A DNA stretch of 64,000 nucleotides from an uncultured Clostridium sp. (GCA_900553685.1 USEI01000004.1:41985-105984); one strand, 5' to 3'; shown: positions 34,145-43,326, counted from the first letter of the stretch. The notes: generated from the sequence alone by a model not told the origin. Program-made: numbers and translations.

Positions 34145-35623
34145 TTATCTCATTATATACAATCTATCTCCAATATTAATCCTGTCTGGATTCTCTATAT
34201 TATTTAATTTTATAATATCACACATTGAAACTTTAAATTTTTTTGCAATATTCCAAAGTGTATCACCTTGTTTTACAAAATACATATACATTTTATAGTC
34301 ATTTTCCTCATCTAATTCTTTTGATATTACATTTTCAATAATACTAATTTTTTTCAAATTTGTATTTGACTGTTTAACTAAAATTTCTACTTCACAATCC
34401 ACATTTTCGTTACTAACTGTGAATTGTTTTTTCATTATTTCAAATTCTAGTTCTCCTTCCTCTCCTTCAAATTTAGTTATAAATGGTATTGCAACTTTTT
34501 TCACATTTAAACCATTTCTATTATCTGCTTCATAATAGAATTCCAAATTAAGCTCGCACTCATAATTTTGAAAATTTCCAGATTTATTACTTTTTACATT
34601 TTTACAATTTATTCCAACATCATAAATACTTAGAATATCCTCTACTAAAACTCTTTCGTTAATACTAACTCTTTCAGATTTTGTAGTACTACTTATTTGA
34701 ACTTCCACATCTTTTTTGGTAAAGTCTATTGCATTTTTAATTCCATACATATCTTGAATAACTTCAATCATTTTTGTCTCGTAAGCTTCTACAGAAACTT
34801 CAAAATCTATTTGACAGCTAATACTATGCATTTCTTTTGAGTTCACTTTAAAAAGCATATTTCTAATTGTATATTCCACATTACATTCATTTGTATCTGC
34901 TATTTTTTCTATGTCTATAAAACTCATTACTGGTATATTTGAACTTGCTACTCCAATTCTTCCGTCTTCAGCTAAAAATATTATTTTAATCTTAGCATCT
35001 GCTTTTGCAAGAACTTTATTATAACTTATTTTATTTTCTAAATTACAAATTTCTATATCTGTTTTTAGTATCTCTGCTATATCAAATGAGCTATCACAAG
35101 ATATATCTTCTTTTATGGATGTTTTTACCTTATTAGTCCCTATAATTGATTTTATGTTTAAAGTTTCTTTTAATTTTTGTACATCTTCAATTTCTTCAAA
35201 ATCATTATTTATTTCGATTTCGCTTTTCTCAAATACTTCACTTTTTATTCGTAAATTTGATTTTACAGAAATTTTTCTTTCATTTAATACCTTAGCTTCA
35301 ATATTTTCTAAGTAAACCTTCTCTTTTGCAATAGAAACTTCTGTAATATTTGTATCTTCTATGGTCTCTACAAAACTTAGAGTTGTTTGCATACTTCTTG
35401 TCTCGCCATTATCTGCAAGATATACAATATATGTGTCTATATTTCCATCCACTCTAATTCTTCCAGTACTTACCTCTTCTTTATAAATGTATGCTATCGC
35501 ATTTGTATTAATGATATTAACTATATCTGGCTTTATATCTGGTACAATTATATCTCCATTTACTTCAATTCTTTTAGTATTACTAGCTGTTTTTTTGTTT
35601 ATGACTACAATGTTTTTTTCCAT
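34145..35623 (-). CDS. sipL: SipL-like spore coat morphogenetic protein (DUF3794 repeats plus LysM)
   Basis: 492 aa. It has DUF3794/SPOCS repeats (motifs such as VNGDIIVPDIKPDIVNII near the N-terminus and later IVEDILSIYDV-type blocks) and a C-terminal LysM domain (FVKQGDTLWNIAKKFKVSMC, ending in INIGDRLYIM). This is the layout of C. difficile SipL, which binds SpoIVA and tethers the coat to the forespore, the functional counterpart of SpoVID. There is no signal peptide, as expected for a mother-cell protein. It is followed by yunB and preceded by veg. The exact orthologue is inferred from architecture. Confidence 0.82.
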   Translation of the reverse strand: MEKNIVVINKKTASNTKRIEVNGDIIVPDIKPDIVNIINTNAIAYIYKEEVSTGRIRVDGNIDTYIVYLADNGETRSMQTTLSFVETIEDTNITEVSIAKEKVYLENIEAKVLNERKISVKSNLRIKSEVFEKSEIEINNDFEEIEDVQKLKETLNIKSIIGTNKVKTSIKEDISCDSSFDIAEILKTDIEICNLENKISYNKVLAKADAKIKIIFLAEDGRIGVASSNIPVMSFIDIEKIADTNECNVEYTIRNMLFKVNSKEMHSISCQIDFEVSVEAYETKMIEVIQDMYGIKNAIDFTKKDVEVQISSTTKSERVSINERVLVEDILSIYDVGINCKNVKSNKSGNFQNYECELNLEFYYEADNRNGLNVKKVAIPFITKFEGEEGELEFEIMKKQFTVSNENVDCEVEILVKQSNTNLKKISIIENVISKELDEENDYKMYMYFVKQGDTLWNIAKKFKVSMCDIIKLNNIENPDRINIGDRLYIMR

Positions 35624-35672
35624 AAAAAATCCTCCTTAAATGTTATCTTTTATAACATCTTATGAGGTAAAT

Positions 35673-35700
35673 AAAAAAAAATTCCTAAAACTTAGGAATT
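35673..35700 (-). terminator. Terminator of veg
   Basis: ATTCCTAA (35681-35688) and TTAGGAAT (35692-35699), loop AAC; the minus-strand reading runs into TTTTTTTT. It overlaps the veg stop codon. Confidence 0.8.
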
Positions 35701-36015
35701 TTCTATTACAGGTTGTTGACTAACCCTTGTTTTCTTAACTTCTAATTGTGGCTGTACTAATGGTTCATACGTTTCTCCATTATACATACTAACTTCTACT
35801 GAACGAGTAAAAAGGTCTGTATAATTGTATGAGCCAACTCTATCAGCATCTTCAAATTTTACTCTAAAATAACTTTGATAAACATTTTCAATTATTGCTG
35901 ATTTTTCTTGTGGCTTACTTCTCTTACCAGGAGACTCTTTTATTATAATTTTTTGTCCTATGTTTTCTCCGATATTTTTTCTTAAGTCTGCAATTTCAGA
36001 TCTGTAAATTCCCAT
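35692..36015 (-). CDS. veg: Veg family protein
   Basis: 107 aa. It matches Veg over its first 85 residues: SEIADLRKNIGENIGQKI, ESPGKRSKPQEKSAIIENVY and QSYFRVKFE, with a longer unconserved tail. Bacillus Veg is an abundant small protein linked to biofilm gene expression and spore outgrowth; the molecular role is not settled. The ribosome site is TAGGTGATT. A near-consensus promoter lies about 45 bases upstream, consistent with the strong constitutive veg promoter known in Bacillus. Confidence 0.92.
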   Translation of the reverse strand: MGIYRSEIADLRKNIGENIGQKIIIKESPGKRSKPQEKSAIIENVYQSYFRVKFEDADRVGSYNYTDLFTRSVEVSMYNGETYEPLVQPQLEVKKTRVSQQPVIENS

Positions 36016-36051
36016 TTTCCAATCACCTACTTCTTTCGATTTGATGACATT

Positions 36052-36080
36052 TTTATATCACAGGTGTACTAAAATGTCAA
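36052..36080 (-). promoter_or_regulatory. Strong sigmaA promoter of veg
   Basis: -35 TTGACA (36075-36080), exactly 17 bases, -10 TATAAA (36052-36057). Confidence 0.85.
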
Positions 36081-36194
36081 AAACCGACAAGTTGGTCGAA
36101 TTTTCTGTACTCTAGTATTTTCAGCAGTTTCATGGTTTGTCTGTTTGTTTTTATCTTTTGTATTACATATATATTGCATTTTTGTAACATGTTT

Positions 36195-36485
36195 TTAAAA
36201 TGCTTTCTTTTCTAATTTATTTTCCTCTTCTAAATGTTTATGGCTGTACTTTAATTTTGTTGCCATACCACCTCTTATATGCCTTTCTGCTTTATTTTTG
36301 TCTAATACTTTTCTAACTTCCATAGCCAAAGCATAATTTATATTTATTAATCTTTGACTAACATCTTTATGTATGCTACTTTTACTAATACCAAACTTTT
36401 TAGCAGCTCCTCTTACTGTATCTTCTGTTTCAATTATATAATGTGCAACAGCTATTGCACGTTCTTCTATAGATAAACCTTTCAT
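36195..36485 (-). CDS. spoIIID: Stage III sporulation protein D (SpoIIID) transcription factor
   Basis: 96 aa. The start at 36485 (MKGLSIEERAIAVAHYIIE) follows GGAGG 12 bases upstream; an in-frame reading to 36533 runs through that site. A helix-turn-helix, VRGAAKKFGISKSSIHKDVS, is followed by the basic C-terminal region (KAERHIRGGMATKLKYSHKH). SpoIIID is the mother-cell regulator that tunes the sigma E regulon and sigK. Length and motif match the family well. It sits upstream of veg on the same strand. Confidence 0.96.
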   Translation of the reverse strand: MKGLSIEERAIAVAHYIIETEDTVRGAAKKFGISKSSIHKDVSQRLININYALAMEVRKVLDKNKAERHIRGGMATKLKYSHKHLEEENKLEKKAF

Positions 36486-36554
36486 AATTCTAAAAAACCT
36501 CCAAATGAATACTTTCATTTTAAGTGTATTCATTGTAAGGTCGTACTAGAACAG

Positions 36555-36583
36555 AAAAAATGCTAGCTTAAAAAGCTAGCATT
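36555..36583 (-). terminator. Terminator of the RusA-like gene
   Basis: TGCTAGCTT (36561-36569) pairs with AAGCTAGCA (36573-36581), then TTTTTT on the minus strand. Confidence 0.85.
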
Positions 36584-36737
36584 TAACTTACTTTATATAC
36601 TTTTTTGTATAATTTTTATATTCTTTATATTTTCTATATTAGTTTTTTATATTTTAGTTTCTTTTTTTATTAAACTATTTTAATTATTTCTCTTCTACTG
36701 TTTTATCATCTTTTGCCATATTTCCACATATACAAAT

Positions 36738-37226
36738 TTAGTATTCTTCAATCCTTACACATATTTTTTCAACTTCAGAATAAAATTTTTCAACTTCTAA
36801 TTTTGTTATTTGATTATCATCTTTAAAAGCCATTTTATTTAAAGCATCTAATACTATTTTTACAATATTATCAATATCAGGTTTTTTAGTTGGACTAAAA
36901 TCTCCTGCTAGCATTTTTTCAGTATTTTTTTTACTTGTATTTTTAGGAATTTTAAAATATGCTGATATTTTTATAAATATTCTTCCTTCTAAAGTTTCAT
37001 ATCTTGGATATTTTATCTTAAAATATTGTTTTATTAAATTTTCATAATCTTTAGTATCTGTTGGTGTATATGCTTTGCATGTATAAGTATTTACTCTAGG
37101 TCTTGCTTTTCCCTTTATATCCCCAATTACTTCAAATTCATAAACTTTTTTTATATTATCACTTTCATAAATACAAGTTTTTTCTTTTTTTAATGTTTCG
37201 TCTTTTTTAGTATTAATTTTTTCCAT
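36738..37226 (-). CDS. RusA-family Holliday junction resolvase
   Basis: 162 aa. It carries the RusA core: GDIKGKARPRVNTYTCKAYT (about 35-54), a KKPDIDNIVKIVLDALN block with the catalytic acidic residues (about 112-128) and FKDDNQITKLEVEKFY. RusA dimers cut Holliday junctions; the family is mostly phage-borne. No other phage gene is nearby, so this may be a domesticated or remnant gene. A 34-residue Lys/Glu-rich head precedes the core. It starts four bases after the MccF-like stop and lies in the same operon. Confidence 0.88.
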   Translation of the reverse strand: MEKINTKKDETLKKEKTCIYESDNIKKVYEFEVIGDIKGKARPRVNTYTCKAYTPTDTKDYENLIKQYFKIKYPRYETLEGRIFIKISAYFKIPKNTSKKNTEKMLAGDFSPTKKPDIDNIVKIVLDALNKMAFKDDNQITKLEVEKFYSEVEKICVRIEEY

Positions 37227-37230
37227 TTAT

Positions 37231-38217
37231 TTATCCTTTTATAAATAATTTTATATTATTATCTTTTGCTTCTAATCTTGCTTTTCCTCCTATTGGAAAT
37301 GCTATAATTGGTGTTGTATGTCCAAAATCCACTCCTGCAATTACAGGAATATTTTGTAACTCTGGTTTATTTTTAATCATTTTTATCCATTTTTCTTTTG
37401 TCATTATACAATCTTTTTCTGCTCTACCTAATACTAAAGCTTTAACTGTTTTAAATTCTGGTGTATGAATTAGTGACTGCAAATTTCTATCAAATTCCAT
37501 TAAAAAGATTTTCCCAGCCATATTATCATCTTCTAAAAATAATATTTTATTTTCTATATTAGGCATATACTTTGTACCTTGTAATAAATTTAAAGTACAC
37601 AAATTACCACCAACGATTTCTCCTTCTGCTTTTCCTTCATTTATTACAAACATACCATCATTTGGTATAAATTCTCTGTTTTCTTGATCTATAAACCATA
37701 AATCATCACTCCACTCTTTTGAAGAAACAACCTCAAACTCTTCATCAGAGAAAAACATTTTTTTGAAATATTCTAATTCATATTCAAAACCTTTAAGCAT
37801 TCCAAAACTTGAATAATGAGGTCCTGAATATGTTACAAGCCCAGTTTTAGCATATATAGAATTAGATAATGCTGTTATATCTGAAAAACCACAGAAAATT
37901 TTTGAATTTTCTTTTATTGCTTCATAATCAATCAAATCTAAAATTTGATTAGAATTAAAACCACCTATAACTGTTAATATAGCTTTTACATTTTTATCTT
38001 TAAAAGCCTCATTTAAGTCCTCTGCTCTATGCTGTGCAGAAGCTATTAGATAGTCTTCATCTGCCTCCATTACATATTTTCCAAAAGTAACTTTCAAGCC
38101 TAAAGCCTCTAATCTTTCAGTAGCTATTTTTTTACAATCATCTCCTAAAATAGTCATACTTCTTGATGGAGCAATTACTCTTACTTCATCTCCTGCTTTT
38201 AATTTTTTTGGTATCAT
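37231..38217 (-). CDS. S66-family LD-carboxypeptidase / MccF-like serine peptidase
   Basis: 328 aa. S66 features are the N-terminal GDEVRVIAPSRSM, ILTVIGGFNSNQIL (about 79-92), the nucleophile Ser in CGFSDITAL, and the His in VDFGHTTPII near the C-terminus. LFLEDDN marks the middle domain. The family includes LdcA, which trims D-Ala from murein tetrapeptides during recycling, and MccF, which cleaves the microcin C warhead. The layout here is closer to MccF/S66 of Gram-positives. It is cytoplasmic, with no signal peptide. It precedes the RusA gene. Confidence 0.88.
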   Translation of the reverse strand: MIPKKLKAGDEVRVIAPSRSMTILGDDCKKIATERLEALGLKVTFGKYVMEADEDYLIASAQHRAEDLNEAFKDKNVKAILTVIGGFNSNQILDLIDYEAIKENSKIFCGFSDITALSNSIYAKTGLVTYSGPHYSSFGMLKGFEYELEYFKKMFFSDEEFEVVSSKEWSDDLWFIDQENREFIPNDGMFVINEGKAEGEIVGGNLCTLNLLQGTKYMPNIENKILFLEDDNMAGKIFLMEFDRNLQSLIHTPEFKTVKALVLGRAEKDCIMTKEKWIKMIKNKPELQNIPVIAGVDFGHTTPIIAFPIGGKARLEAKDNNIKLFIKG

Positions 38218-38263
38218 ACAAAACCTCCTTATTCATAAAATATATATTTAAAATTAATATTTA

Positions 38264-39079
38264 CTATATTTTTGCTAATTTGCAACATATTGAACTAATT
38301 AACAATAACACAATATATACAAATACTATTCCTGCACCTGTTGGCATATTTAAGAAAAATGATGCAAATATACCAATTAAGAAACATATTATTGAAGTTA
38401 GTACAGACATTATAACTAAACCTTTAAAACTTGTACTAAATTTTTTTGCAATTATTGCTGGGAAAACAATTAAACTTGAAATAAGCATTGTCCCCATCAT
38501 TCTCATACCCACTACAACTACCAAAGCAGTAATAAGTGCTATTAAAAATTGATAAAAGGTTACATTTATTCCACAAGCTTTTGCATATTTTTCATCAAAA
38601 GTTATTAAAAATAATCTATTATAAAATACTACATATATACCAATTGATAATATTGTTAATATTATACTTAAAATTACATCATCTGCTGTCATAGCTAAAA
38701 TACTTCCAAACATATAATTATAACTATCTGTTCCAAAGCCACTTGAAAAAGCTGTTATAATTACACCTAAAGCTAAAGCTCCAGTAGCTACAAGTGCAAT
38801 TATAATATCTGCTGATTCGCCTTTTTTTTGACTTATAATCATTATTATAATTGCAGCAATTATTACTATTGGAATAGACACAGTTATTGATGGTAAATTT
38901 AAAGCAACAGCCAGTGATATTGCTGCAAATCCTACTTCTCCTAAGCCATGACCAATCATTGAATAATTTTTCAAAGTTAAAATTACTCCTATTAGTGCTG
39001 CTGAAAAGGAAATAGCTATTCCACAAAGTACTGCTCTTTGCATAAATGTATATGATAACAAATTAATTATTTCCTCCAT
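38264..39079 (-). CDS. znuB: Zinc/manganese ABC transporter permease (ZnuB-like)
   Basis: 271 aa from MEEIINLLSYTFMQRAVLCG, with GGAAAGG upstream. A reading to 39115 overlaps znuC more deeply and is rejected. Eight to nine helices; the family motif GHGLGEVGFAAISLAVALN lies in the first third and a KACGINVTFYQFLI cytoplasmic loop in the second half. It forms the channel of a three-part metal importer with the two genes upstream. The substrate is probably zinc, judged from the binding protein. Confidence 0.9.
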   Translation of the reverse strand: MEEIINLLSYTFMQRAVLCGIAISFSAALIGVILTLKNYSMIGHGLGEVGFAAISLAVALNLPSITVSIPIVIIAAIIIMIISQKKGESADIIIALVATGALALGVIITAFSSGFGTDSYNYMFGSILAMTADDVILSIILTILSIGIYVVFYNRLFLITFDEKYAKACGINVTFYQFLIALITALVVVVGMRMMGTMLISSLIVFPAIIAKKFSTSFKGLVIMSVLTSIICFLIGIFASFFLNMPTGAGIVFVYIVLLLISSICCKLAKI

Positions 39080-39080
39080 T

Positions 39081-39743
39081 TTAAAATCCTTTCCAACCTT
39101 CAAAAGTTCCATCATATTTTATTGTTTTTGCAAGATATGTTATTCTTGGTTTTATTTCTTGTATTTCGTCTAAATCATGTGTTGCCATTATTATAGTCAT
39201 CTTATTTTCTTTGTTTTGTTTTTCTAATATTTTATATAATTCTTTTGTAATATTATAATCAAGTCCAGTTGCTGGCTCATCTAAGATTAGAAGTTTAGGC
39301 TCTCTAATTAACGCTCTAGCTATAAGAACTCTTTGTTTTTGACCACCAGATAAATCTCCTATTCTTTTATATTGAATATCTTCAATTTTAAGCTGTTTTA
39401 TAACTTTAGCATAAGTATCTTTATCTTTTTTGGTATAAAATGGAATTTTTCCATGTTTTTGCAGACCAGACATTATAATTTCTTTTGAAGTTGCAGGGAA
39501 ATTCAAATCTTTTAAATTTGTTTGTGAAAGATAAGACACCTCATCAAGAGAAATATTTAAACCTACTTTCCCTTCTTCTTGTTTTAATAATCCAACAATA
39601 GTTTTAATTAATGTACTTTTACCAGATCCATTTTCTCCAACTAAACAAACATATTCGCCTTCTTCAATTTTGAAGTTTATATTCTCTAAAGCAATATGAT
39701 TTGAATATGAAACTTTTATATTTTCTACTTCTAAAATAGTCAT
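39081..39743 (-). CDS. znuC: Zinc ABC transporter ATP-binding protein (ZnuC-like)
   Basis: 220 aa. It has Walker A GENGSGKST (about 37-45), signature LSGGQKQR, Walker B LLILDEPATGLD and the H-loop ATHDLDE. It powers import through the adjacent permease. Its start overlaps the binding-protein stop by four bases (39740-39743) and its stop lies one base from the permease start, so the three are co-translated in the order A-C-B. Confidence 0.95.
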   Translation of the reverse strand: MTILEVENIKVSYSNHIALENINFKIEEGEYVCLVGENGSGKSTLIKTIVGLLKQEEGKVGLNISLDEVSYLSQTNLKDLNFPATSKEIIMSGLQKHGKIPFYTKKDKDTYAKVIKQLKIEDIQYKRIGDLSGGQKQRVLIARALIREPKLLILDEPATGLDYNITKELYKILEKQNKENKMTIIMATHDLDEIQEIKPRITYLAKTIKYDGTFEGWKGF

Positions 39744-40741
39744 TTTATCAATCCTTTTTTTAAATTTTCTAAATTTTTACTCATAAGAGATACATAAGTA
39801 TCTTTTTTGGTATCGCCATTGTGTATTGAATAAAGTACCAAAGGCTCAGCTTCAGTCTCCTCTGCAATCATTTTTGCAACTGTTCCTTCACTTAATTCTT
39901 CATAATAGACAACTGGTATGTTATATTTGTTTATATAATCTATTACAGATTTTACTTTTGCAATACTTGGATCTTCTCCTTCACCACAATTTGTATATAC
40001 ACTAACAAAATTAATTCCATATTCTTCAACTAAATATGCATAAGCGAATTCTCCACCTACTGCAATTTCTTTTCTTTCTGACTGGTTAACTATATTTCTT
40101 AATTCTCCATCAAGCTTTAAAATCTGATTTCTATACTCTTCTGCATTTTTAGTATAATATTCTGCATTATCAGGATCAATCTCGCATAATGCTTTTAAAA
40201 CATTATCTAACATTTTTACTGCATTTTTAGGATTTTGCCAAATATGTCCATCATAAATTTCTTGGTGTTTATGTTCTTCTTCATGCTCTTCTATTAATAT
40301 TTCTGAATTAATATGTCTTTCTTCAAATTCTTCTATTGTAATTAGTTCTATTCCGTCTGATACATTAACAATCTTACAATTTGTACTTTCTAAATTTTGT
40401 ACAATTTTCTCTGTCCAAGGCTCTAAATTAGTTCCCGTATATAAAAACATATCACTACCACTTAATATAGTTATCATGTCTTTTCCTGTGGGTTCATAGT
40501 TATGTGTTTCAACACCAGAGTTTAATAATAATTTTACATCTGCCTTATCTTTTACTATCTGTTTTGCAAAATCATATTGTGGAAATAAAGTCGCAACAAT
40601 TTGAAGTTTTTCTTCATTTTTTACAACTGATTCTGTTTTAAAACACATTACAATAATTGTCATAATAATTATTAATATTATAAAACTTATAATAGCTACT
40701 ATATATTTTTTCAAATTTCTAACCTCTTTACTTTCTTTCAT
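39740..40741 (-). CDS. znuA: Zinc-binding lipoprotein (ZnuA/AdcA-like)
   Basis: 333 aa. A long hydrophobic N-terminus ends in a possible lipobox Cys33 (IVMCFKTE), so it is probably anchored on the outer face. The metal site is shown by GVETHNYEPTG, a His/Glu-rich flexible loop (EEHEEEHKHQEIYDGHIW) and YEELSEG near the end. The His-rich loop is typical of zinc rather than manganese carriers. It is the first gene of the znuACB operon. I could not confirm a Zur operator upstream. Confidence 0.9.
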   Translation of the reverse strand: MKESKEVRNLKKYIVAIISFIILIIIMTIIVMCFKTESVVKNEEKLQIVATLFPQYDFAKQIVKDKADVKLLLNSGVETHNYEPTGKDMITILSGSDMFLYTGTNLEPWTEKIVQNLESTNCKIVNVSDGIELITIEEFEERHINSEILIEEHEEEHKHQEIYDGHIWQNPKNAVKMLDNVLKALCEIDPDNAEYYTKNAEEYRNQILKLDGELRNIVNQSERKEIAVGGEFAYAYLVEEYGINFVSVYTNCGEGEDPSIAKVKSVIDYINKYNIPVVYYEELSEGTVAKMIAEETEAEPLVLYSIHNGDTKKDTYVSLMSKNLENLKKGLIK

Positions 40742-40872
40742 ATTATATAAGAATACTACGTTTTTCTATATTTGTCAATATTATGTAACTTTGAAAGTTA
40801 GCCCTAAAATATACATAAATATTAAAATATAAATAGTATAATTTAGAAATTTATAAATGCCTTTTCTTTTAC

Positions 40873-40904
40873 AAAAAATGGGAAATTATTAATTAATTTC
40901 CCAC
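40873..40904 (-). terminator. Terminator of the alpha/beta-hydrolase-fold gene
   Basis: TGGGAAATT (40879-40887) pairs with AATTTCCCA (40895-40903), then TTTTTT on the minus strand. Confidence 0.85.
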
Positions 40905-40911
40905 TTTAATT

Positions 40912-41967
40912 TTAAAAACTTGTTAAGAAATTTCTAATAGAGTTTATAAGTTCTGTTGGATTTGTTAACTGAATTACATTGTCTCCTTTTATTTCTTCTA
41001 TTTTCTGAATATCTGGATTTGTAATTGTTCCTTGTGCTAATCCTTTTAAATCAATTGTAGCTCCATTTGACTTTGCAGTATTATATTTTGAAACTGTATC
41101 ACTTGCTAAAATTTCTAATACTGGTAAATAATCTGGATATTTATAATCTTGCATTTGATTCATATTATCCTCTAATTTATTTATTTCTCTTACCATAGTT
41201 CTACTTAGATATGAACTTCCTATTCTATTTCTATATACTTTAATCTCTTCTTTGCCATATATATCTGGCATATTTTTCATTTTATCTATATAGAATTCAT
41301 CACCTTTAACATAGCTTAAAACTCTTTCATATCCTGTAAGTTCAAATATTGAAGTAATATTTACATTTGAAACTCTATCTGTTAGTTGCCTTTTATAATA
41401 ATCATCTTTAATTTCTGCTGGATATGTTCCATCTATTGAAACAATTCCTTGTACTAATTCTGGATATGCATTTTGGAAATACATTGCATAAACATTTGAT
41501 GTTTCATGTGGCATTAATACATAAGGACCAGGAATACCTGCAAGTTCAAGTACTTTTTTAATTTCTGCAGCTATATTTTCATTTGTTCTTGGATGTTCTT
41601 TCATAGACATACTATAGCCATAGCCAAAATACTCTACTACTACCACTTTATATTCATTCTTTAAACCTTCAACTAAAGTTTTATATTGTATCGCAGGAGA
41701 TGGTGAGCCAAATGCAGGTAATATAACTAAAGTTTTACTACCTTCTCCTACAGTATATAAATTCATAAATTTATTTTCTTCATCATATACAGGATACATT
41801 TTCTTATATTCTCCATTATATAATGAAGATATTTCATTTATTTTTGCTAAATTATGTAAAATAACACAAACAAATAAAAATATTAATATCCTTATTCCCC
41901 AAGTAAATAGAAAATCTTTAAAAACATCAAAAGCTCCAAAAATTTTGAATAATATCTTATTTAACAT
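40912..41967 (-). CDS. Membrane-anchored alpha/beta-hydrolase-fold protein with altered nucleophile elbow
   Basis: 351 aa. One N-terminal helix (about 24-40) anchors an alpha/beta-hydrolase domain (KTLVILPAFGSPSPAIQYKT, VVVVEYFGYGYS, GIVSIDGTYP). The nucleophile elbow, which in relatives reads like HS-x-S-G, is here PHETSNVYAMYF, so the expected Ser is Glu. This suggests a non-hydrolytic or differently acting member, unless the nearby Thr or Ser takes over. It shares the strand of the 150-aa gene upstream, 40 bases away. Lipid or wall-related roles are possible but unproven. Confidence 0.75.
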   Translation of the reverse strand: MLNKILFKIFGAFDVFKDFLFTWGIRILIFLFVCVILHNLAKINEISSLYNGEYKKMYPVYDEENKFMNLYTVGEGSKTLVILPAFGSPSPAIQYKTLVEGLKNEYKVVVVEYFGYGYSMSMKEHPRTNENIAAEIKKVLELAGIPGPYVLMPHETSNVYAMYFQNAYPELVQGIVSIDGTYPAEIKDDYYKRQLTDRVSNVNITSIFELTGYERVLSYVKGDEFYIDKMKNMPDIYGKEEIKVYRNRIGSSYLSRTMVREINKLEDNMNQMQDYKYPDYLPVLEILASDTVSKYNTAKSNGATIDLKGLAQGTITNPDIQKIEEIKGDNVIQLTNPTELINSIRNFLTSF

Positions 41968-42007
41968 CTTCTGTTTTGTATGATTTTAAATCATACACTC
42001 CTTTCTT

Positions 42008-42460
42008 TTAATTTATCGCATATTGTAAATCATAAGTTTCTCCAAGAATTTTTATACTAACTGAAATACTTTGATTAATAGAATTGTCTACATTAATAAC
42101 AAATTCTTCAACATTTTCACATAGTTTTATTTTATTAAAATAAAGCATGTTTCCTAATTTTATAAAAGTATTTGTTGTTTTATCTTCATTTTCAAAAGTA
42201 ATATAATAACTTGATAAGTCATTTTCATCTACTAAACCGTATTTTTTTACAACTACTCCATCTGTTTTAGTAACTTTTAAAAAATATAAATTCAATTTTG
42301 TAATCTCAGAATTAGCATCTAAACTTGAGCTTATATTATTTATATTTTTGTGAAAATATGTTTGAACAGTTCCTACTATACCTATAAATATAGTAAATAA
42401 AACAATATATAAAAATAAATTTTTTATAACTTTTGTTTCTGCTGATTGCATTTTTCTCAC
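42008..42460 (-). CDS. Single-pass membrane protein of unknown function
   Basis: 150 aa. A basic head, one helix (about 13-33, LFLYIVLFTIFIGIVGTV) and an outside domain of about 115 residues with alternating beta-strand pattern (YYITFENEDKTTNTFIKLGN, SVSIKILGETYDLQY). The shape resembles a minor pilin, but there is no prepilin peptidase Gly-Phe-x-x-x-Glu site, so I do not assign it there. It is followed 40 bases later by the alpha/beta-hydrolase-fold gene and may be cotranscribed with it. Confidence 0.5.
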   Translation of the reverse strand: MRKMQSAETKVIKNLFLYIVLFTIFIGIVGTVQTYFHKNINNISSSLDANSEITKLNLYFLKVTKTDGVVVKKYGLVDENDLSSYYITFENEDKTTNTFIKLGNMLYFNKIKLCENVEEFVINVDNSINQSISVSIKILGETYDLQYAIN

Positions 42461-42779
42461 TTTCTAAAATAAATTAATCTATTAAAAATATAACATATAA
42501 TAAATTTTTTATCAAATACTATATACAAAATATTTAAATATTATATTTTAACAATTTTTTTTGAATAAAATCACATTTTAGATTTTCCTTTAAATCATAT
42601 TCTAACAGTGTTTTTAATTATTTTTGATTATTTTTGATTATTTTAACAATATTTTAAATTATTTTTCAAAATTTTAAATTACTCTTCAAATTATTTTTTA
42701 AGTTATAAATTTTCTATAATACAAAAAAGCCTTGCATTTTTTAGCAAGACTTTTTAAACTTTAATATTTTTAAATTAAA
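42461..42779. repeat. AT-only low-complexity spacer
   Basis: No coding frame. Between about 42600 and 42715 it consists of loosely repeated TTTTTAATTATTTTTGATTA-like and AATTATTTTTCAAA-like units, probably slippage-generated. It ends in the rplL terminator. It may also hold the promoter of the 42008-42460 gene. Confidence 0.5.
42723..42755 (-). terminator. Terminator after rplL
   Basis: AAAAAAGCCTTGC (42723-42735) pairs with GCAAGACTTTTT (42744-42755), one G-T pair. It lies 25 bases past the rplL stop and closes the ribosomal operon before any rpoB. Confidence 0.8.
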
Positions 42780-43148
42780 TTATTTTAATTCAACTGTTGC
42801 TCCAGCTTCAACAAATTTAGCTTTTAATTCTTCAGCTTCATCTTTTGAAACTCCTTCTTTAATTGCTTTTGGAGCTCCATCAACTAATTCTTTAGCTTCT
42901 TTTAATCCTAATCCTGTAGCATCTCTAACAACTTTGATTACAGCTATTTTGTTTGCTCCAGCTTCTGTTAAAACAACATCAAATTCTGATTTTTCAGCTC
43001 CACCTTCAGCTGCTCCTCCAGCTGCTGGTGCTGCAACAGCTGCTGCTGTTACTCCGTATTTTTCTTCAATTCCTTTTACTAATTCTGATAGTTCAACTAC
43101 TGTTAAGCTATCGATTTCTTCTAACATTTTATCTGTTTTTTCACTCAT
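42780..43148 (-). CDS. rplL: 50S ribosomal protein L7/L12
   Basis: 122 aa. The N-terminal dimerisation part, an Ala/Gly-rich hinge ([20 protein letters not shown], about 35-54) and the C-terminal factor-binding domain ([32 protein letters not shown]) are all present. Multiple copies form the stalk that recruits translation GTPases. The ribosome site is TAGGAGGA. It is the last gene of the ribosomal operon; a terminator follows. Confidence 0.98.
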   Translation of the reverse strand: MSEKTDKMLEEIDSLTVVELSELVKGIEEKYGVTAAAVAAPAAGGAAEGGAEKSEFDVVLTEAGANKIAVIKVVRDATGLGLKEAKELVDGAPKAIKEGVSKDEAEELKAKFVEAGATVELK

Positions 43149-43326
43149 TTTAAAATCCTCCTAATATTTTTATTTTTTTAATTTTCTTTAAATTTTAATT
43201 ATTTCTTATTTTTTATGTTTTGTTTTTTAGCTTTTAATTTTAGCTTTATTTTTATAATTTTAATTCTTATAATTTTAGTTTTAATTTTTAATTATAATTT
43301 TAATTAAATCTGAAATCTAAAACTTA

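Noticed and set aside
36690..36737. Ten-residue frame MAKDDKTVEEK upstream of the RusA terminator
   Set aside because: It is too short, with no clear ribosome site; it may be a remnant but cannot be supported.
40742..40911. Zur operator upstream of znuA
   Set aside because: I looked for a palindromic Zur-like site and saw no convincing dyad, only loose AT-rich matches.
42008..42460. Type IV minor pilin
   Set aside because: The size and single helix fit, but there is no prepilin peptidase Gly-Phe-x-x-x-Glu site and no pilus genes nearby.
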